Origin: Gibbula magus
Taxonomy: Eukaryota > Mollusca > Gastropoda > Trochida > Trochidae
Assembly: GCA_936450465.1 (NCBI GenBank)
Contig: OW388298.1
Span: forward strand, 13,346,895 to 13,410,894
Direction: 5' to 3'
Length of the DNA stretch: 64,000 nucleotides
Part shown: positions 57,001-64,000 of the stretch, in pieces
Layout: the number at the start of each line of letters is the position of its first letter
Position numbering within the stretch: the first letter of the stretch is position 1
Program-made: the position numbers and the translations under genes
Notes under the pieces: model-generated
Databases searched by the model: none
What the model saw: the letters and a program-made list of their open reading frames with translations, nothing else
Told to the model about the DNA's origin: nothing

Positions 57001-59110
57001 TAAAAGTTATTTCTTAAAACTTTATCACAATTCAGGGCAAGTGTGCCAAAAATGCATTGCTTGCCTCAAATTATAATAAACTTGTCTCAGACTGAAACAA
57101 ACCTTTGTAAATGAAAATAGTTGATGTTTAAATAGTTTTTTAAAAATGTTTTTGAAATAGAAAACAGTTTCTGCTGGAATTGTTTGTATAAAAGTGATTT
57201 CTGAAAACTTTATTACAATAAATGGCAAGGCTGCCAAAAATGTATTGCTTGCCTCAAATTGTAATTAACATATCTCAGACTGAAACAACCCTTTGTACAT
57301 GATAATGTATGATGGTTAGATAGTTTTTTAAAAATGTTTTTGAAATAGAAAACAGTTTCTGTAGGAATTGTTGGTGTAAAAGTAATTTCTGAAAACTTTA
57401 TTACAATTCAGGGCAAGGAGGCCAAAAATGTATCGCTTGCCTCAAATTGTAATAAACTCGTCTCTGACTGAAAAAGCCCTTTGAAAATGAAAAATTTTGA
57501 TGTTTAAATAGTTTTTAAAAACATTTTTTTGAACTAGAAAACAGTTTCTTTTGGAATTGTTGTATAAAAGTGATTTTTGAAAACTTTATTATAATTCACG
57601 TCAGTTATTACAATTTGCCATTTTTATTAGAATTCAGGGCACAACACGCATCCATAGAAAACGGTTGTCCGTACTGAAAGAAAATGCGACAGTGGTGTAG
57701 AACTCTTCAGTTTTGGAGGTAGATTTGTAGGTTGAGAGTTCGGACAGCAAGACAATGACCATTCTTTCATGGTATGATATTGAAAAATCTACTTTGAGCT
57801 ACGGCGGTCAGATCACTTTAACTACATTCGAGCTGCCACTTTGATGTGAAGGGAAATGGAATCGTATGGCTTAACCGAACCTTGTACATGCGTTTTAGAA
57901 CTCGTTTCATTGATTGAGGAGTATTATTTAGCCATTGGTAACACTTATTTACCTTTTGTGATATGTATACTCGTACACTTTATATTAAGGGTGACTATTA
58001 ACCAACAAAGACTATTGCGATAGCGATAGTCTATTGTGACTAACTATTGCGATAGCAATCGATAAGCAAAAAAGAAAAATATATAGCATCAACAGTGTTT
58101 TGTTGTGTTTACTTTGAATTTTCTTCTTCCAAAGTGACAGAATTTAGTGCAAAAGCAACAGGAATAACAACTCTCACATCTTCCTGTTGTTATTTCAGCT
58201 GTCCTTTATCTGTTTGGAGTGTTCCAGCATTTTTCGAATCTTAACACCGCATTTGTGTCCAAATGTCTTTTAGGTTCAGGTAAACATCTGGATTGAATAA
58301 AATATTGAATATATCGATCGCTAGTCGTGCTATTGGTTGTTTTTTTAAAGTTACCATCGATAAAGTACCATTGACACAGTAACTATTGCGATAAACCGAT
58401 AGTTCAATCTATTGTTACACCATTACTTTATATTAGTCTGCAAAACGTACTTATTTACTTGAAACATAAAGCATATAATAAAGCATTATACGTTATCATA
58501 AATGAAGTGACACATATCAATAAAATCACGAAATCATGGTTCACAACATAAATACATCTGGCAGATATCATTTACAAACAAGTGATAATGTCCAAGACAT
58601 TCCAGCTGACAAACAATATATAAAACGATATTCGGTGTTATTAATGATATTTTATGTGGCTTTGACCCGTGCCAAAATACCATATTTTCTGCTTTAAACC
58701 AGCGGTCAAGAGCCAAATAAACTATTAATCATTTGTTTCAAATAAAGCAGCCTTAGACACGTGGAGAAACCGAACTATATACACAGTAGTGATATGATCC
58801 ATTACACATTACCCTCCCAAATTTGTCTTTTTGTAGAGCATTGTCAGGTTTTCGACCACTATATTTTTTAATATATGGTTACTATAGCAAAATCGACTAC
58901 AACTAAAACAGCACTTTTCGACAACAGTCAGTACTTGTCCATAAAATAACACCCATTGAAACGTTTGATATAATGTGACCTCAACAACTCATGTTTCTTT
59001 CATGAAATCAATTATGTACATATTTGAGCAATGCAGTACAAGTGAAGAACAATATTGAAATACATACCCCATAAAGGTATCACAAGAAGAAGAATATAGA
59101 GGGCAGTCAT
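38990..59110 (-). CDS. IgSF receptor: signal peptide, five Ig-like domains, one membrane segment, short tail (ten-exon model, 577 residues)
   Basis: Joining the minus-strand exons 59068-59110, 48519-48833, 47523-47810, 47142-47375, 43475-43756, 42596-42925, 41724-41843, 40872-40887, 40490-40532 and 38990-39052 gives 1734 nt, divisible by three, with no internal stop. Each Ig-like domain is one exon flanked by phase-1 introns, the classic IgSF plan. Domains 2 and 3 (residues 120-215 and 216-293) have both canonical cysteines and the tryptophan, with a Y-GPDS domain junction. Domain 1 lacks the first cysteine; domains 4 and 5 lack the canonical pair. At least eight N-glycosylation sequons are present. 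A membrane helix at about 511-528 is followed by CRKKS. The product is probably a surface receptor or adhesion protein. No named orthologue is recognised. The first seven exons are strong; the last three are tentative. Confidence 0.82.
39338..39397. repeat. 60-bp near-perfect hairpin
   Basis: TCTTGACAAATACCATGTTT then ATCTCATC is matched in inverted form by GATGAGATAAACATGGTATT then AGTCAAGA, with a 4-base loop. TGACGTCAT lies to its left at 39187 and GACGTCAT to its right at 39430. Confidence 0.85.
39677..39726. repeat. 50-bp perfect palindrome related to MITE family A
   Basis: The arms are CATCTTCCCACGCAAGGCAT AA and its exact complement, around a 7-base loop. AAGGCATAA...TTATGCCTT is the terminal motif of the elements at 2840-3034 and 7388-7572, so this looks like two family A ends with almost no interior. 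Confidence 0.85.
40490..40532 (-). CDS. IgSF receptor candidate exon 9 (cytoplasmic tail)
   Basis: The acceptor is TTTACATTTAAG|C and the donor GAGCTC|GTAATA (weak), 43 nt, phase 2 to 0, encoding QTRDSICRDKKLEL. It was picked because it is the one segment found that converts the phase between exons 8 and 10. It may be wrong. Confidence 0.3.
40872..40887 (-). CDS. IgSF receptor candidate microexon 8 (16 nt)
   Basis: CCTGTTTCAG|GG...GCGG|GTATGT. Both splice sites are strong. It enters in phase 1 and leaves in phase 2, encoding QRRS plus split glycines, a continuation of the basic juxtamembrane tail. Small exons of this kind are common in cytoplasmic tails, but 16 nt cannot be proven by eye. 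Confidence 0.45.
41167..41527. mobile_element. TTAA-flanked MITE, family B copy 3
   Basis: TTAA then AGGGGCAGTAGCAGG at the left; GTGCTACAACCCCT at the right, with the right target decayed to TTGA. The interior matches copies 1 and 2. It lies in the intron between exons 7 and 8 of the IgSF gene. Confidence 0.82.
41724..41843 (-). CDS. IgSF receptor exon 7: membrane helix
   Basis: The acceptor is GATATTTCAG|CA and the donor TCAG|GTAACT, 120 nt, phase 1 to 1. A Ser/Thr stalk leads into ISLAIMVFALVLLISG, followed by the basic stop-transfer sequence YRCRKKS. The juxtamembrane cysteine could be palmitoylated. Confidence 0.85.
41844..42595 (-). other. IgSF gene intron 6
   Basis: No exon was recognised. 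Contains the hairpin at 42309-42416. Confidence 0.6.
42309..42416. mobile_element. 108-bp hairpin element
   Basis: CAGTCATTTAGCTAAATGCC then TAG at the left is matched in inverted form by CTAGGCATTTGGCCAAATGA then CTG at the right. The interior repeats the motif (AGTCATTTAGCAAATGCCTG). It lies in IgSF intron 6. Confidence 0.8.
42596..42925 (-). CDS. IgSF receptor exon 6: divergent Ig-like domain 5
   Basis: The acceptor is TTTCCTTCAG|GT and the donor ACAG|GTAGGG, 330 nt, phase 1 to 1. It encodes ADIGTWSFPILAYPDP, DGIYLISPGGTSQVV and SAYGQYLISFHNTEGQRNVS. Length and beta-rich pattern fit an Ig-like fold, but canonical cysteines are absent; two other cysteines (PCES, NVCT) could pair. Domain identity is inferred from position and phase. 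Confidence 0.8.
42926..43474 (-). other. IgSF gene intron 5
   Basis: AT-rich, nothing recognised. Confidence 0.6.
43475..43756 (-). CDS. IgSF receptor exon 5: Ig-like domain 4, without core cysteines
   Basis: The acceptor is CATTCTTTCAG|TC and the donor AAAT|GTGAGT, 282 nt, phase 1 to 1. It encodes PPEIINLTGGDLIHERESLK and then CADQGLYYVTATNEYGSD. The F-strand pattern D-x-G-x-Y-x-V-x-A-x-N is Ig-like, but the B-strand Cys is Thr (LKLTGSV) and the F-strand Cys is Val. Confidence 0.85.
44518..44745 (+). ncRNA. Hammerhead-ribozyme-like motif behind a 52-bp tandem duplication
   Basis: At 44699-44731 the order is CTGATGA, a stem of GGAGT and ACTCC with an intervening loop, then GAAA, then ACG-TCG-TGT and A. 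These are the conserved core (CUGAUGA, stem II, GAAA) and a very short stem III with a GUA cleavage triplet, as in the minimal hammerheads of Penelope-like elements and retrozymes. I could not find a good stem I by pairing the flanks, so activity is doubtful. Upstream, CCTCATGTTTGTATTRCAMA then TCCNCATTGTATACCATTCT is duplicated (44518 and 44569). Confidence 0.4.
45863..45930. repeat. Hairpin ATTTCCGTATT...AATACGGAAAT
   Basis: Arms ATTTCCGTATT and AATACGGAAAT enclose a second, inner inverted pair (ACAGGTC / GACCTGT). Related GTAATACGG motifs recur at 46052-46080. It lies in IgSF intron 4. Confidence 0.65.
46771..46966. repeat. 24-bp tandem repeat, about eight copies
   Basis: The unit TGTATCAGTAATTGTGTACT followed by TATG is almost perfectly repeated, with AAGTGTG variants in two copies. 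It lies in IgSF intron 4. Open frames through it are artefacts. Confidence 0.95.
47142..47375 (-). CDS. IgSF receptor exon 4: Ig domain 3 (C2-type, short)
   Basis: The acceptor is ACATTTTTAG|AT and the donor TTAT|GTAAGT, 234 nt, phase 1 to 1. It encodes GPDSIQMNPDRVREGDHVTC, CDITWRGRG and GTTCTAQNKHG, a compact I/C2-type domain with all core residues. Confidence 0.9.
47523..47810 (-). CDS. IgSF receptor exon 3: Ig domain 2 (C2-type)
   Basis: The acceptor is GGTTTCAG|GG and the donor CAAT|GTAGGT, 288 nt, phase 1 to 1. It encodes VEGNQVTLTCHSSS, MKYRWRKSDN and RGDNYGCQAY: both core cysteines and the tryptophan. The donor at 47522 was chosen over AG|GTACAT four bases on, because only it keeps phase 1 and gives the Y-GPDS junction. 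Confidence 0.9.
47811..48518 (-). other. IgSF gene intron 2, with a SINE-like remnant
   Basis: At about 48355-48420, GTAGCAGGATTCGAACCACG resembles an inverted tRNA B box with a degenerate A-box region, so a SINE head is likely. TGACGTCA-like motifs flank it (48309, 48331). No exon was recognised. Confidence 0.45.
48519..48833 (-). CDS. IgSF receptor exon 2: V-like Ig domain 1
   Basis: The acceptor is ATATTTCAG|GT and the donor GTTA|GTAAGT, 315 nt, phase 1 to 1. It encodes VEEGDDVVLSFNTTHETGT, then FFSFTLFNVSFSDAGVFECF. The SDAGVFEC pattern is the Ig F strand. The position of the B-strand cysteine holds serine (VVLSF), so the usual core disulfide cannot form. An extra cysteine follows (EGCSQLLV). 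Three N-glycosylation sequons. Confidence 0.85.
49440..49975. repeat. About 180-bp tandem repeat ending in (GGAC)n
   Basis: CGTACCACCGATGTATATCC then AAAGCATGTGTA occurs at about 49630 and 49810. GGAAAGC..AGAGCGCTCTAAG is likewise duplicated. The block closes with GGACGGACG repeats (about 49908-49970) and CCCCCTTGGGGG. Same layout as 34386-34815 and 36000-37095. Confidence 0.75.
50186..50252 (+). mobile_element. SINE 3' tail fragment
   Basis: TATAAGTGAAATACTCTTGA then AAGCGGCGTTAAACACCAAC and (TCAC)n. A second copy of this tail is at 59480-59545 and an inverted one at 12218-12295. Confidence 0.7.
50412..51257 (+). repeat. Foldback-like element: left outer arm, about 190-bp tandem units
   Basis: About four and a half units with the order GAATTGTAATAAAGTTTTCA, TTCCAACAGAAACTGTTT, CTATTTAAACATCATACATT and CAGTCTGAGA. 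Unit identity is high enough to see by eye. Confidence 0.85.
51400..52650 (+). pseudogene. Decayed Penelope-like element (RT and endonuclease remnants)
   Basis: At about 51396-51470 the plus strand reads KLFLDDCFILWSLSEDKL, matching the catalytic motif C region (LDDCF.LW) of Penelope-type reverse transcriptases. The frame continues openly to 51617 but loses similarity. At 52490-52640, GGTACGCTGTATCCCTCTCA and the following bases match the IPLSEHL segment of the endonuclease fragment at 28590 at the DNA level, followed by remnants of the YFIKKYHPKLN region. It lies between the left outer and inner arms of the foldback-like element. Confidence 0.6.
53405..53870 (+). repeat. Foldback-like element: left inner arm
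   Basis: Its complement is at 55650-56125, matching through TTGTTTAGACTAGAAATACC, AATGGCGGCCAATTTGTCAC and TTCTTAGCTTATGGTCTTCA. The right copy has a small insertion (AGGGCATCATTCGATAA on the complementary strand). Confidence 0.85.
54343..54610 (-). CDS. Unassigned open frame at the centre of the foldback-like element
   Basis: The minus strand is open for about 85 codons to TAA at about 54358: SDTCLRDLVAYICVYPELIV, then CVSRISLAVNGGLNRSEVIV and EEPEMMYLFSVSREVTEV. The composition looks protein-like and there is a possible acceptor at its start (ACATCAG). I do not recognise a family. It could be an exon of the cargo of the element, an unrelated exon in the IgSF intron, or chance. Confidence 0.25.
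55650..56125 (-). repeat. Foldback-like element: right inner arm
   Basis: Inverted copy of 53405-53870. A second GGCGGCCATTTTGGATTTGG pair follows at about 56154. Confidence 0.85.
56515..57645 (-). repeat. Foldback-like element: right outer arm, about 180-bp tandem units
   Basis: About six units in inverted orientation relative to the left arm: GCCTCAAATTGTAATAAAC, GATGTTTAAATAGTTTT, AAACAGTTTCTGTTGGAATT, ATTACAATTCAGGGCAAGG. Confidence 0.85.
57648..57960. repeat. Dispersed repeat, family C copy 2
   Basis: Matches 35286-35664 in order: CCATAGAAAACGG, GTAGAACTCTTCAGT, GGCTTAACCGAACC, TAGCCATTGGTAACACTTAT. It begins immediately next to the right end of the foldback-like element. Confidence 0.75.
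57961..59067 (-). other. IgSF gene intron 1, signal-exon side
   Basis: Contains scattered ACTATTGCGATA motifs (58009-58060, 58379-58400), some inverted. No exon was recognised. Confidence 0.4.
59068..59110 (-). CDS. IgSF receptor exon 1: signal peptide
   Basis: ATG at 59108-59110 encodes MTALYILLLVIPLWG; the donor TGGG|GTATGT leaves phase 1. The hydrophobic core fits a signal peptide. It joins in phase to exon 2 across a roughly 10-kb intron, which makes the link probable but not proven; a nearer first exon could exist. Confidence 0.65.
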
Positions 59111-59892
59111 TGTTGCGGTGACGGGCAAATATCATACCTATCGTACCCAAACCTGCGAGAAGTGTTTGTCACAGGCTACCGACATGACTTCCTTCAAACA
59201 AGGAAGTAGAAAGTAGAAAGTATACAACTCACACTCGTAATCATTTATCATTTTGGGTTTGTTTGTCAATTCGAATTAAATGAAGGAAAATTTCAAATAA
59301 GATACGTGTATAAGAATGACTTTTAAGACGAAATTTTGGCCAGATGAGTGTTTAACATTCAGCAAATCGTATTGTCAACAGGGTAAAGTCACTTTGAAAT
59401 AGTTATATCCAGATCACCTGTAGCGTGGGAAAGCACTGTCATTTGTGCAACAGTAGGGCTTTCTCTCTGCAATAATACTAACAAGTGATAAGTGAAATAC
59501 TCTTGAAAGCGGCGTTAAACCTCAAGTCAGCTCACCTCATGACCCCTGTAACTCATATTTGGGAACACTTTGTCACCAATTCAAATCCAAAATTGAGAAT
59601 CCCCATCGGCGATGGAGTGTCCCTGGTTCTGGAGAAGAAGTCGAAAAAGCGACACATGCAATATTGTGTAATAAGATATTACTTAAGTGTTCTATTTTGA
59701 AGAATCTAGTTTTTTGGTATTTGTGCTCATGTTCAGGGGAAGAAGTTTATCTTATTAATACACGAAACTCGCATGACGTAATGAATGCAGTTGCAAAAAC
59801 GGAAGTAAAACTGAGTTTACTCTCCTTGTCATTAATATACACATGAGATGTTGTCATAACTCGATTTTTTATTCAGCGAAGAGTATTCTGGT
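59111..59892. other. Upstream of the IgSF receptor start codon
   Basis: This interval separates the IgSF start from the end of the next minus-strand gene, so it should hold the promoter. No TATA box was assigned. It includes a SINE tail at 59480-59545 (AAGTGAAATACTCTTGAAAG then CGGCGTTAAAC). Confidence 0.4.
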
Positions 59893-60143
59893 CTACGCGG
59901 TTCTTGTACTTATATACTTTACAGTTGTCATTGTGCTGAACGACTTAAAGGGTGAAAGTATGCGTACTGGATTGATATCGTGAAGCCTGAATGAAAAACA
60001 ATTGGAATACGTTTCAGATGGAGAAGTAGAGTGAACTGATGCCGATGATACTGCTGCTTGCAGGCCTGTCTCCTCTACACCACTTAGGTATGTCGTTTTG
60101 ATAGTCTCAGGGTCGGTTGAAGGAATATATGAACGAAATCGTC
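59893..60143 (-). CDS. Terminal exon of an upstream minus-strand gene: receptor-like cytoplasmic tail
   Basis: A strong acceptor, GTATTTCCTACAG|GA, enters in phase 1 and the frame runs 83 codons to TAG at 59893-59895. The product is hydrophilic and rich in Ser/Thr/Tyr: RFRSYIPSTDPETIKTTYLS, ASVHSTSPSETYSNCFSF, TTVKYISTRTA. Several tyrosines in Y-x-x contexts suggest a signalling tail. Phase-1 entry is the same as in the IgSF gene next door, so a neighbouring receptor gene in the same orientation is likely, its other exons lying to the right. No such exons were recognised within the window. Confidence 0.5.
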
Positions 60144-60311
60144 CTGTAGGAAATACATTACTGTCACAGACAGTCAAACATGTGTAACAGCCTCTAGAAC
60201 ATTGAGAAACCATAACAAAAAAGATCCCCACCTTGAGACCAGAAGCAGGTTCGTGTCGTGTTATGCAATGTCATCTCATCATATTTTTAACATTAATCTT
60301 TCTGAAACTTT

Positions 60312-60316
<5 letters not shown>

Positions 60317-60368
<52 letters not shown>
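60317..60368. repeat. (TA)n microsatellite
   Basis: Uninterrupted TA repeats. Confidence 0.98.
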
Positions 60369-60371
<3 letters not shown>

Positions 60372-61462
60372 ACGTTCATGAATGATTCGTGTACACAGAA
60401 ATTGCGGTAGGATTCTATAATGTTATGTCCCTTGACTCACGCCACTGACTCACATATCGTGCAGTTAAATAATCTTTCTGAAACGTGGGTGTTTGTACAT
60501 ACATTATTAATTCACACATTGAATTTGTGGTTGATCCTAAATATTTATTGTAATTAAGTACTTATGATTATGACCTATAATATAAGACTCATTTAGTTAT
60601 AATTGAAAATAATGTTCTTAGCTCAACAATGATGTATTTCTTCCCATTTACGAAAAACTTATCCAAACCCTTATTTATTATGTATTAGTAAAACAGATAA
60701 AACCCTTTTCCGGGTAAATTTACAATGTTTAATGGAAATACCTTGCATACATTGTATTCTGGAAAACACCTTTTCTAGTTATATGAATTACGCCACCTAT
60801 TTGAGGTTAAAAAAAGCTACGAAAACGTATTTGTATATCTTTTTATGAGATATAATGTTAGCAAGTTTCACTTTCACTGTTAAATTGATAGTTATAATTT
60901 ACGTATGCAAAATCCAGTGCAACGAGGTAATTTGAATGAAGTGTTCACTTTTTACCAAAAGTTTTTACCTTTGGCATAAGGTATACAGGTTGTCTTTGAT
61001 AGTAATACTGTACATGATGCCAATGTGAATTGTCAAGAAGCAATCCAAACGATGTCCTATTTTTTCTTCTTTGAATATGACGCATTTTGAACTAAATCTT
61101 CATCATACTTTATGTTTTACTTTTAAAAACTTTTCCAAGACATTTTAAAACCCATAGTTTGAGGCGGGTCTTTCAATGAGCCAAGATCTCGATTTAGGCG
61201 TGAGAAAAACGTTACAAAAGCAGTTGGAACTTGCAAAAACATCAGAAGAGTCGACGTTATAAGTTCTGATCGTTCCCATAACTTGTCATGTCTTCCTCAA
61301 GTGTACACGTATATGTTAATGTTGAGTGTCGTTAAAAGATAAGTTTAAGATTTTACGCTTTTGAATATTAAATACAGCTATATATAGGGTTGAAGAACAA
61401 TTCACTTATCTGTGACAGATGAACCTCATGTTTGAACTTGTCAACATCAATTCTGTTCCCAG
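60369..61462. other. Intergenic or intronic, no feature recognised
   Basis: AT-rich. I searched for a plus-strand signal-peptide exon and for minus-strand membrane exons and found none that convinced me. Confidence 0.4.
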
Positions 61463-61606
61463 CAGTTGGAGAGGACGTCCAGACACTTAGGGTGTGTGCA
61501 GGCTTTCAACACTGACCGTAACCCGACAGGTTATGATGGAATCATATACTCCTTCACCAACAAGAGTGGTACCATTGAAATATACTAAATCAAGTCCATT
61601 GATCAG
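61463..61606 (+). pseudogene. V-type Ig domain, first half-exon, broken
   Basis: The acceptor TCTGTTCCCAG|CA enters in phase 1: VGEDVQTLRVCAG is an Ig B strand with its cysteine. One extra base then shifts the frame to FNTDRNPTGYDGIIYSFTNK then SGTIEIY, followed by an in-frame TAA. The exon would end at GATCAG|GTGCAG. Removing one base would make the phases 1 to 0, fitting the next exon at 62691. With a frameshift and a stop it is a pseudogene or carries sequence errors. Confidence 0.55.
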
Positions 61607-62690
61607 GTGCAGTTCATACTAATCTATTACTCTGCTGAGATGATCTCTTCTTTTAGTTTACCTCCATTCTCAAAACTGAATACGATTATTGCAGGGGAAA
61701 AGACAATTACATTAAATGATAATTAGAGTATCTATTTACTGTGCATGTATCATAACGCAATGCGCTATCCGATATATTAACTCCCGGGGGGAGTAGATCT
61801 ATGCAGCATATCGTCTGTCAGGCGATTAAAATTAACCTATCGTATCATTCCTGTTACGTCAATTCTAACGGTGTATAACCAATGGCTCAATAAAAACTAT
61901 GAAATTAATTATATAATTTTATTAAGTGTTTCTGTCCAGCGATTTCCATGAATATTTTGAGAATCCAGTAAACGCTTTTTAGGTTTACTAAGATCTGCTT
62001 TGTGAAAATCTGCATCTGATTTATTTTTGCATTAATATTGTCAGACGACGTACAAAGCAAAACACGTATTGATTTTTTTATGATACCGTGTTTGAAAATA
62101 TTTGTATAGATTTTAAAACAATTGTGAATTTTTACAGATAGTGTAAACTTTGATATGAAGGACATTCGTTTGTAAATATGGGATTTTAAATATGAAATTG
62201 GTTACATGCTACTAACTGTGTATCAATCGATTTTGTTTGAGTTTTGAAACAAAAGTCAATCCGTTTCGGATATTTTACGAAAGAAATGTACGAGTTCGCA
62301 AATGATCATGGCATGACGTCACTGAAAGCTTAAGGAGTATATTTGAGACATTTTATTTTCCGTTTTTGCTTGTGAAACCGATTTCACCATGCCGCTCATC
62401 AGGAAGAAGGAGGGATTTGCTTTTAAAACAATGCACTTATTTAACGATGAAATATTGTCTATTGTGACAGGGTTGATAGGTCCGTTACAGGGACGGTAAC
62501 GCATGATTTAAAAACCCATTTACACTTATGTAATTCCAGTTGCTAATGAATATGATAAATAGATCCTCATCCCTCTTTCGTATCAATGCATGTCCCTCGT
62601 TGATAATTTTGGTAAAACAAAATCGTTAATGCATAGAACACAATTTTGTTATGACATGGGAAAATCGTTAGATATTCTCTCTCGTTTCAG

Positions 62691-62827
62691 CCAGCCATTG
62701 TCCATAAAGATTACAAGAGACGCTTCAATATAACACCAACAGGGGCATTCACCCTTGAAGACGTAAGCAGTGCAGATGATGGTACATTTGCTTGCTTCGC
62801 ACTATACCCGGACGGTGCGGACCTCAG
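62691..62827 (+). pseudogene. V-type Ig domain, second half-exon
   Basis: The acceptor is CTCTCGTTTCAG|CCA and the donor CTCAG|GTAAAG. It encodes DYKRRFNITPTGAFTLEDVS and then SADDGTFACFALYPDGAD. The pattern L-x-D-V-x-x-x-D-x-G-x-F-x-C is the E-F strand signature of a V-set domain. This half is intact with good splice sites and enters in phase 0, as expected from the first half. It is called pseudogene only because its partner at 61463 is broken. Confidence 0.6.
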
Positions 62828-63912
62828 GTAAAGATGGATCCTGCGAGTAGAAGGTAGATTGTTACAGTCATAATTATGTAATTTGATATCAAATGTATAC
62901 ATGTACTTGCTTTCATGATTTTAAAGACTGGTTGAAAACATAAGTGTTAATATGTGTATGAGTATAGCAGTGAAATTAAGTTTGTATACCCCGTCTTTAA
63001 ATTAATATGTACTGTCCGTCCGTTCAGACATTTTGGGGAGGGCACAACCCTTATACTATTCATGCCAGATTCTCAAAACGTGGTTGACATGTGAACAATA
63101 GATGTAACATGGATATACTTGTTTGCGGTTTCAATGGAATAATTACTTTAACAGTGACTCTATCAACGAGTCAGTTTGTCGAGAACGTATACATTTGTAT
63201 TCCACATTATACATGCGAACTTCAACGAACAGTGACATTTGATTGTTGCGCATTTTAATGAATGTAATTATGTCCTTTCCGTAGAAATATTACTTAAACT
63301 TAAACAGCGAAAAGTCAAGGGAGTGATTTTGTCCGATTATATCCCCTTAATCATTAACATGTGCTTCTTCCAACTGTTATGATCCCTTGATGTATCTTGT
63401 TGTGGTAGCTCGCTGGTGAAGTTACTTGGTTCACGGTATAACCGCGACCCTTTGATGTGCTATTGTGCATTGAATCTGTATGTGATTTCACATTTTCGCC
63501 GTTTCCTGAGAAGACAAGATAACAACCCTATAGATAAAATATTTTGTGTTTTTTCAATGTAAATTGCTAATAGCAATGCCAATGCGTGATGTTTTTGAAT
63601 GGTTAATGGGTAGAATGTCAACCAGATTTTTCTAAGTGAATTTTATCAACAATAAATTGGAACAGTGGAAACTCCTCTTAAAATGTATACAACACTTCTA
63701 ACTTAAACATATGTTAATAAATACCATTAGTTCGTCTTTGCTAATTTGAAATTTACTTAACCTGTGCAGGAAACGGAATTATACGAGTTGTGCTGGCTTC
63801 AACACTTGTTTGAGATTTTTCAGAAATTAAAGAAGTCAAAAATGTCGAAAGCAAGATTATTTCCAGGCAGTTATTTATGACTTGTTGAAGAAATGGAAAC
63901 CATGTCACATAA

Positions 63913-63915
<3 letters not shown>
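62828..63915. other. Downstream of the Ig half-exon, no feature recognised
   Basis: AT-rich. No further exon of the plus-strand Ig gene was seen before the window ends. Confidence 0.4.

Positions 63916-64000
<85 letters not shown>
63916..64000. repeat. (TA)n microsatellite running off the window
   Basis: Uninterrupted TA repeats to the last base. Confidence 0.98.

Larger units (their letters stand above)
50412..57645. mobile_element. 7.2-kb foldback-like element with long composite inverted repeats
   Basis: The outer arms, 50412-51257 and 56515-57645, are tandem arrays of units of about 180-200 bp in opposite orientation. On the left the units contain CCCTGAATTGTAATAA, CAACAATTCCAACAGAAACT and TTTGAGGCAAGCGATACA; on the right the reverse complements. 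The ends are GTTGTGCCCTGAA and its complement TTCAGGGCACAAC. Inner arms 53405-53870 and 55650-56125 are unique sequence (ATTCATGCTAGC, CAAAATGGCGGCCAATTTGT, ATTACGATTCATTTAGGTTG) again inverted. Inverted repeats built of an outer tandem domain and an inner unique domain characterise foldback elements such as Drosophila FB and sea urchin TU. The left side is about 1.8 kb longer because of a Penelope-like insertion. It lies in IgSF intron 1. Confidence 0.75.

Overview
The window looks like nuclear DNA from a marine mollusc, most likely a gastropod. This rests on large introns, AT-rich sequence dense in repeats, and tRNA-derived SINE pieces whose tails (GCGGCGTTAAAC then ACTC repeats) I know from abalone-like genomes. 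The species call is an inference. I see no prokaryotic features. Exons were read by eye from splice sites, reading phase and protein family patterns; nothing was aligned.

Two multi-exon genes on the minus strand can be reconstructed. The first (15190 down to 3558) is a seven-exon tetraspanin. All introns are phase 0, the model gives 270 residues, and it has four membrane segments and the CCG motif. The second (59110 down to 38990) is a single-pass immunoglobulin-superfamily (IgSF) receptor. It has a signal-peptide exon, five one-exon Ig-like domains joined by phase-1 introns, a membrane exon and a short cytoplasmic tail (model 577 residues; the last three exons are tentative). Around them are further IgSF-type pieces: a tail exon of an upstream minus-strand gene (59893-60143), a broken V-type Ig domain on the plus strand (61463-62827), a tail-like exon (25528-25766, plus) and an Ig half-domain (25982-26071, minus). 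The window may therefore sit in a cluster of receptor genes.

Mobile DNA fills most of the rest. At 16903-21650 (minus) is a tyrosine-recombinase retrotransposon of Ngaro type: split direct repeats in the order A1-ORFs-B1-A2-B2, gag with a zinc knuckle, reverse transcriptase, RNase H and recombinase. At 50412-57645, in intron 1 of the IgSF gene, lies a 7.2-kb foldback-like inverted repeat whose outer arms are tandem arrays; a decayed Penelope-like element in its left half appears to have spoiled the symmetry. Other elements are a Crypton-type (DUF3504) pseudogene at the left edge, Penelope and LINE 3' ends, a TTAA-flanked miniature transposon in three copies, several hairpin elements, SINEs, and a hammerhead-ribozyme-like motif near 44.7 kb.

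Large minisatellites occur at 8.67-9.69 kb (21-bp unit, in a tetraspanin intron), 22.9-24.75 kb (35-, 126- and 39-bp units), 31.88-33.2 kb (19-bp unit) and 46.77-46.97 kb (24-bp unit). Long open frames inside these arrays are products of the repeats, not genes.
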